Part shown: one piece after another, positions 59,801 through 64,000 of the stretch | Position numbering within the stretch: position 1 is the first letter of the stretch | How the letters are laid out: each line of letters begins with the position of its first letter | Assembly: GCA_037951105.1 (NCBI GenBank) | Contig: JBAMJV010008831.1 | Location: 1 to 64,000, forward strand | DNA: 64,000 nt | Source of the DNA: Echinarachnius parma | Taxonomy: Eukaryota; Echinodermata; Echinoidea; Clypeasteroida; Echinarachniidae | Direction of reading: 5' to 3' | Translations under genes and position numbers: made by a program | The notes under the pieces: model-generated | What the model was told of the DNA's origin: nothing | Seen by the model: the letters and a program-made list of their open reading frames with translations, nothing else | Database searches by the model: none

Positions 59801-62800
59801 TTTGATCAAAACCGGATCAGAAACAGCGGAAATATTCATAAATATATGCGATTACTAAGAATTATTGTTTAGGCCCAACTTTTATTTAATGACATGTATT
59901 TATAAATCCTATGCATTGCTGAAAAAAGACGGTGGATTTGAGTTGCTGAGTGCTGTGAGTTAGTGAATATCACTTTGCATTTTTGCTCATTACTCGGCCA
60001 TTTGGCATCCATTTGACTTGAAATTTTCACACAATACCCTGTGGACATAATATATAACAACAATATACATTATATCAACCAATCATCACTTTTTGCACAT
60101 GTCAACAAAGTTACTAGATCCCTTTAACGGTTATGTGACTATTAACCCCGGGCGATTACTCCCCCCCCCCCCCCCCTCCCAACAAAAACAAAAAACACAC
60201 AAACAAACAAACAAACAAACAAACGAACAACCAAAACAAGCAACAAAAAAAAAAAAATACCCGAGGTATTCTTCTTCTCGGTCTCGGCCTCGGCCTCGGA
60301 AATGTTTACCGACGAAATAACAACCCCCCCCCCCCCTTCAAATCCTGGGTACGCTATAAAATGGGCGTCGATTTGTAATTGATATATACTGTTCACGGGA
60401 ATGGGGTAATCTATTCATTAATCCCCCGCTGAACAATAGGTATTACTGGACACGACATCAATAAAAGGTGGTCATAATTCATCTGGAGATCATATGAAAT
60501 GATGTGCCCATTTATATACCTGCATGGTCATTTATGTGAATGATTGCTACACTGTGACCGATCAACGGTGACCAGTTGAAAGAAGTATCGTAGAAAAATG
60601 ACCAAAACGACGAATGCGGAAAGGTGGCGTAAACATGACGGGACAATGCGTGAAGAGTGCCGAAATGTGTCGGAAACAGGGCGGAAACATGACGTGACGA
60701 TACGGGCCACGCAACCGTACCGCATGGTTTCGGTCAAGTCGGAAACCATGCCGATTCATGAAGTCGGAGAAGTGTCACAGGGGCATTAGACATTGCCATA
60801 CCTTAGCTGTTCAAGTTTTATATCCGTAGTTATACAGTAACCATAGATTGAAACAAAGAAGAACAATTTGATTTTAAATACATTATTTACAAATAAAAGA
60901 AAGATAAAAGAGTAGTCAATACACATTGTATAACAGAGAGAAAGGGGATGTCAGTTTGAACATGTAATAAATGAAACAATCAATATGGTAGGAGAATATG
61001 GTATGGTTTACACATGTACCTGAGTTTATGCAGTACTCCGATGCCGTTTTCTGTGACAGCAGGGCATTTGTTGAGATTGAGATGGGTCAGAGTGTCTCTG
61101 AGGCTGACTAGACTTGCAAGGCAGTGGTCATCTATCAAAGGACAGCCTTCAACACTCAGGTACTTCAGATGAGAAAGCTTCACTGAAGAAAAGACATGAT
61201 AATGTTGTAGGTAAATTACTCAACTCGCACTAAATATTGTAGCACCGACTCTGGTTTCATCTGTCACTACACCAGTACAGCGAACTCAGCCTATAGATAA
61301 AAATGTAATTAAAATAAACCAAACACAAAAAGTAACTTACCCCCTAAACAACTCTTTATAACGAGCCATAATGAGGTAACTGATAAAGCAAAGCTACTTC
61401 ACAGGCTCAGGTTCTATAGATGTATTATATTATTTCTAAGCCCTGATACATCAAGATATCTTAGAAAACAAGATAAATAAAATTAAATGAAGTAATCATT
61501 ATAATGAAGATTGTATTAGATCATACACAAAGCTTTATCATGATAAATGTGGACTATGCTATATAATGGGACATATGGTGTAACTTTCCTATACCCACAC
61601 ATTCAAAATGTGTGGAGTAGTGTTATCATTCTGTCACTGTTAACTACCATCCAACTACTTTTCCAAGTACGAAAATACGCCAGATGGTGGACTGTACTTT
61701 TACCTGAAGAAGAAATCTCTGTTGCATTATAACTTACCTACATCAAACATACTGAACTGATCCAGATGAGTTCCTTTGGCATCTATTGCAACCACAAAGT
61801 GACCCTGCAGCTCTTCCCGTGGTAATGATCCTTGGGATATACTGGCCTTGGTGTACCAATGCCCATTGGTGAACTGGACTCGAGCTCCCATTCGGGCAAG
61901 CATATCTGCTGTTCCTATCTCAACACCAAATCTCTGGATTTTAGATGTAGACTCACTGAATTAGCAGGGATATAAAGAAAAAGAAATTTGAGTGAAATAG
62001 ATATTTGCCTTCATTTTCTCATGGGTTTAATTTTGTTTGTAATAAATATGTTTACAGGGCTCTTTAAAACAAATCAATTTATTGCTTGCCCTGTCGGCCA
62101 AGTGAATCATATATTTATGAATTTCAAAGGGCCCATTGTCCTGATGCTATCAGAACTCGAGGGATTGATTGGATAATGAAACTAAACCATTAGGGTGGAA
62201 TTCTCATCAAAAGATTTAGCCCGTGTTAAATATCACCACCACTTTATGGAGCGCTGCACTGCAAAAGTATGCGCTTTGATATCTAAATGCGCGCTTGTTG
62301 GTATAGATCTATAGATGCCCGCTCATCCTTCACAAACACCACACAAAACCTATGATTAAACCATTGGGCCGGACGCTTATTTCTTACGCTAAACTGACAG
62401 GACAAAATTATACAAAAAGTATGAAGAAACTTGACAATTATCGTTGATTTTGCCAGATGTATTTGACTTTTCATCTAAAATGATATGGACTAATCTTGCG
62501 GGGTAACCTCCATACCTCAGCTGTCAAAACTGAGTGCAGAAAGCGCTTACTGAATGAAGAAAATAATAAGATAAATGCAAACGGAGATGATGGTGGCAAA
62601 GCATGAATTACTTGCCCAGCTGTGCAGGTGAGATTAATATTCACATTTTCACTAGCCCTTCCACTATTTTTGCTTACCCCGGGCAAGCAGGCAAGTGGAT
62701 TTGTAGAGCCCTATTCAAGTTCAAGTTCAATATAACATTTATTTCCAAATCTTTTCAATAACATACATTGACAAAATTTGCAACAATATAATTGGAGGTG

Positions 62801-63490
62801 AACATCTCTGAAAGCACAGCTTGAAACGAGAGCACCTATTTAAAAAACATTATCAAAAACCTAATAGGTAAAAACTGGGTAACAGCCTAAACATCACGAA
62901 AGGACTAGTCTACGTATAAACCAGAGAACAAAGGCTAAGCAGCCAGAAGGAAACAGGAGGAAAGAAGGACAGGCACAAGACAAAAGAAACACACAAGAAA
63001 ATTACAACAAGGCAACAATACAATGCATACATCAATAAGAATAACGGTTAATTAATCTAATCATCTTATATAGAGAGAATTTGTTTACACTAAAATTAAT
63101 CAAAAATTCAAAACCCTCACTGAACTATAAACAGGAATATAAATTTTTCTTTAGTCTTATCTTAAAACAATGTACACCATGATAAATCCCTCTTACAGCT
63201 GAAAGGACAACCCAGACATAGGAAGTGTGGTAGAGACAGAATGCACTTTTCATTTTCCTGGTATTTACATTTTTAAAAAAAGATTTGAAGACGCATACCA
63301 GGTTTACTCACATTTTGATCTGCTCTGACCATGCACGCCTAATCTTGCTCTTAGCGATGTACCAGAGTGACATGTTCCTGGTTGATACTAGATGTGGCCG
63401 AGTCATCTTGAACAAAGAGTTACTGGTCCTGGTCACTATCCTTCCTGCTTGCAGTCCACAGAGGCAGACACATGTGCGGTGTACTATGGA
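56898..63490 (-). CDS. DMAC2: DMAC2-like (ATP5SL) LRR protein, complex I assembly; 5' end uncertain
   Basis: Minus-strand exons 63490-63312, 61955-61738, 61182-61020 and 57246-56898 join in phases 2, 1, 2 and end in TGA: 302 codons if the first exon is read through, 274 from its internal Met (MTRPHLVSTRNMSLWY). Human DMAC2 is 257 residues. DMAC2 is a mitochondrial leucine-rich-repeat protein needed to build the distal membrane arm of complex I. Seen here: a basic N-terminus (IAKSKIRRAWSEQ) fitting a mitochondrial presequence; a GARVQFTNGHWY segment; then repeats LKYLSVEGCPLIDDHCL, LTHLNLNKCPAVTENGI and LERLNMNEMCGVND, followed by LEEVMPR. The CPxIDDxCL and LEExxP words favour DMAC2 over its paralogue DMAC2L/ATP5S. 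The C-terminal ~65 residues are polar and divergent. A TTTAG acceptor just before 63490 suggests a further 5' exon beyond the window. Confidence 0.85.
57463..58021. mobile_element. TIR element in DMAC2 intron 3 (GTTACRTATGGGAC ends)
   Basis: GTTACATATGGGACAT (left) and ATGTCCCATACGTAAC (right); a third copy, GTTACGTATGGGACC, lies at 57639. The middle (AGAAATGAATTCCTTGGCCC, AATATGCAAATTAGCCAATT) is related to the arms of the 34913-37089 fold-back. Confidence 0.65.
58161..58447. mobile_element. ~290-bp fold-back in DMAC2 intron 3
   Basis: TCTGAAAAATGAAAAGGTTG pairs with its near-complement ending 58447; GCTTTTGCCAAAAAAGAGAA, GATGGAATCG and AAAATCACAG each have a partner. Arms ~100 bases; the loop is near 58300. 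Confidence 0.8.
58448..59258. other. DMAC2 intron 3, non-coding
   Basis: No exon or element with two ends seen. Confidence 0.35.
59259..60786. mobile_element. TIR element with TTCCGACATGATTCC words and nested insertions, DMAC2 intron 3
   Basis: ATGCCCCTGTGACACTTCTC (left) and GAGAAGTGTCACAGGGGCAT (right), flanked by TA. Both ends are arrays of TTTCCGACATG / CATGCCGAAAC type words (59280-59610 and 60600-60770). Between them lie a GTTACTAGATCCCT-type MITE (~59950-60125), and a poly-C/(AAAC)n/CTCGGCCTCGG block (60160-60358). Confidence 0.75.
60270..60358. repeat. Remnant of the GAGGCCGAGACC element (inverted)
   Basis: CTCGGTCTCGGCCTCGG, a poly-C run and TCAAATCCTGGGTACGCTAT correspond to the inverted ends of the elements at 28193 and 38189. 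Confidence 0.65.
61183..61737. other. DMAC2 intron 2
   Basis: Contains a family F left end (AAACCAAACACAAAAAGTAA, 61317) and pogo-MITE-like words (61335-61440), probably a mix of two broken elements. Confidence 0.4.
61956..63311. other. DMAC2 intron 1
   Basis: Contains a solo end of the intron 9 fold-back family (62117-62180: TTTCAAAGGGCCCATTGTCC, CTCGAGGGATTGATTGG) and the LINE tail at 62700-63130. Confidence 0.45.
62700..63130 (-). mobile_element. Probable LINE 3' end with (GAACTT)n tail in DMAC2 intron 1
   Basis: Read on the minus strand, A-rich sequence ends in AATAAATGTTATATTGAAC followed by GAACTT units (62704-62722), as in CR1/L2-style tails. No reverse-transcriptase frame is left. 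Confidence 0.35.
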
Positions 63491-64000
63491 CTAAACAAGA
63501 TCAAGAGGACCAATATGGATAAAAAATTGACATTCTATACTTTTCAATCAATCCAAATTTAAACAGTAAAAATTAACAGAACCCAGCCCTACTCCCAAGC
63601 AAAAACTAAATTGTAATGCAAAAAATCATTAAGTGTAATTATCAATAACAGCTTTGCCATTATACCAAACTTGAGAATTATCATTATAGTGGGGGGCTCT
63701 TCGTGAAATATATGAGCCCAAGTTTGCACTTCTGGATAAAGCATGAATTTTGGCACACAGATAGTTTAACCCTATTTTAACTGGGCTATTTCAGACCAGG
63801 TTTAAGTCAAAGAATTTAAAATTAGTCAAGTAAGAACCCATATAATTTGCAATCATTTATAAAAAGCAAAAATGCAAGTATTTGAGACTTTTCATAAATT
63901 TTACATCAAGAACATGAAATCCCCTTTATAATAAAAAATATCAATGATTTGAATCAACATTTTATGCCTTTTATTAACTTTTAAAGACATTTTACAAAAT
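63491..64000. other. Upstream of the first visible DMAC2 exon
   Basis: CTTGATCTTGTTTAG on the minus strand just above the exon is a fair splice acceptor. No further exon is evident to 64000. At 63770, right after TTAA, CCCTATTTTAACTGGGCTAT resembles the left end of MITE family H, which then runs off the window. Confidence 0.4.
63770..64000. mobile_element. Possible second copy of MITE family H (cut by the window edge)
   Basis: TTAA at 63766-63769, then CCCTATTttAActGGGCTATTT (family H: CCCTATTAAGGCCGGGCTAT). Later sequence is only weakly alike. Confidence 0.4.

Noticed and set aside
62283-62686. Minus-strand frames in DMAC2 intron 1
   Set aside because: No splice phase agrees with the flanking exons, and no protein family is recognisable.

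Overview
The window is AT-rich animal nuclear DNA: split genes with GT-AG introns, no operons, and long non-coding stretches full of repeats. It most likely comes from a marine deuterostome invertebrate, with an echinoderm favoured. The clues are the proteins, which are close to the vertebrate orthologues, the many poly-G/poly-C tracts, and repeats with (CCGT)n next to ~150-bp tandem cores. Phylum is inference; nothing here fixes the species.

Three protein-coding genes can be assembled by hand, with splice phases that close. (1) 7263-10109 (+): four exons, 292 residues, a Pro/Asn/Arg/His-rich protein I do not recognise. (2) 21555-45794 (+): ten exons, 349 residues, AHSA1, the activator of Hsp90 ATPase. 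(3) 63490-56898 (-): four exons, an LRR protein best matching DMAC2 (ATP5SL, complex I distal membrane-arm assembly); its 5' end may lie beyond the window. Genes 2 and 3 converge. The three genes have no evident functional link.

Most of the remainder is mobile DNA, nearly all non-autonomous. There are at least five TTAA-flanked terminal-inverted-repeat (TIR) families; several TA-flanked mariner/pogo-style elements, one nested in another; very long fold-back elements (a 93-bp-arm perfect palindrome in AHSA1 intron 9, a ~2.2-kb fold-back in intron 6, a ~480-bp one just before exon 2); elements with ~150-bp tandem cores and (CCGT)n that resemble pearl/Tsp-type, Helentron-related repeats; elements bounded by poly-G and poly-C; and LINE 3' fragments with frameshifted reverse-transcriptase remains.

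The most unusual recurring pattern is that many elements are filled with a short degenerate word private to that element (for example GGTGCAA, TGGTCTACCAG, GAGGCCGAGACC, CATTCAATTTC, TTCCGACATG, AGTCCTAGAAAGGACT). One such array has a higher-order repeat of ~340 bp made of ~31-bp units. Both convergent genes have an element directly after the stop codon, so their poly(A) sites may be element-derived.

All coordinates were read by eye. Splice sites are supported by frame closure and protein family, not by transcripts.
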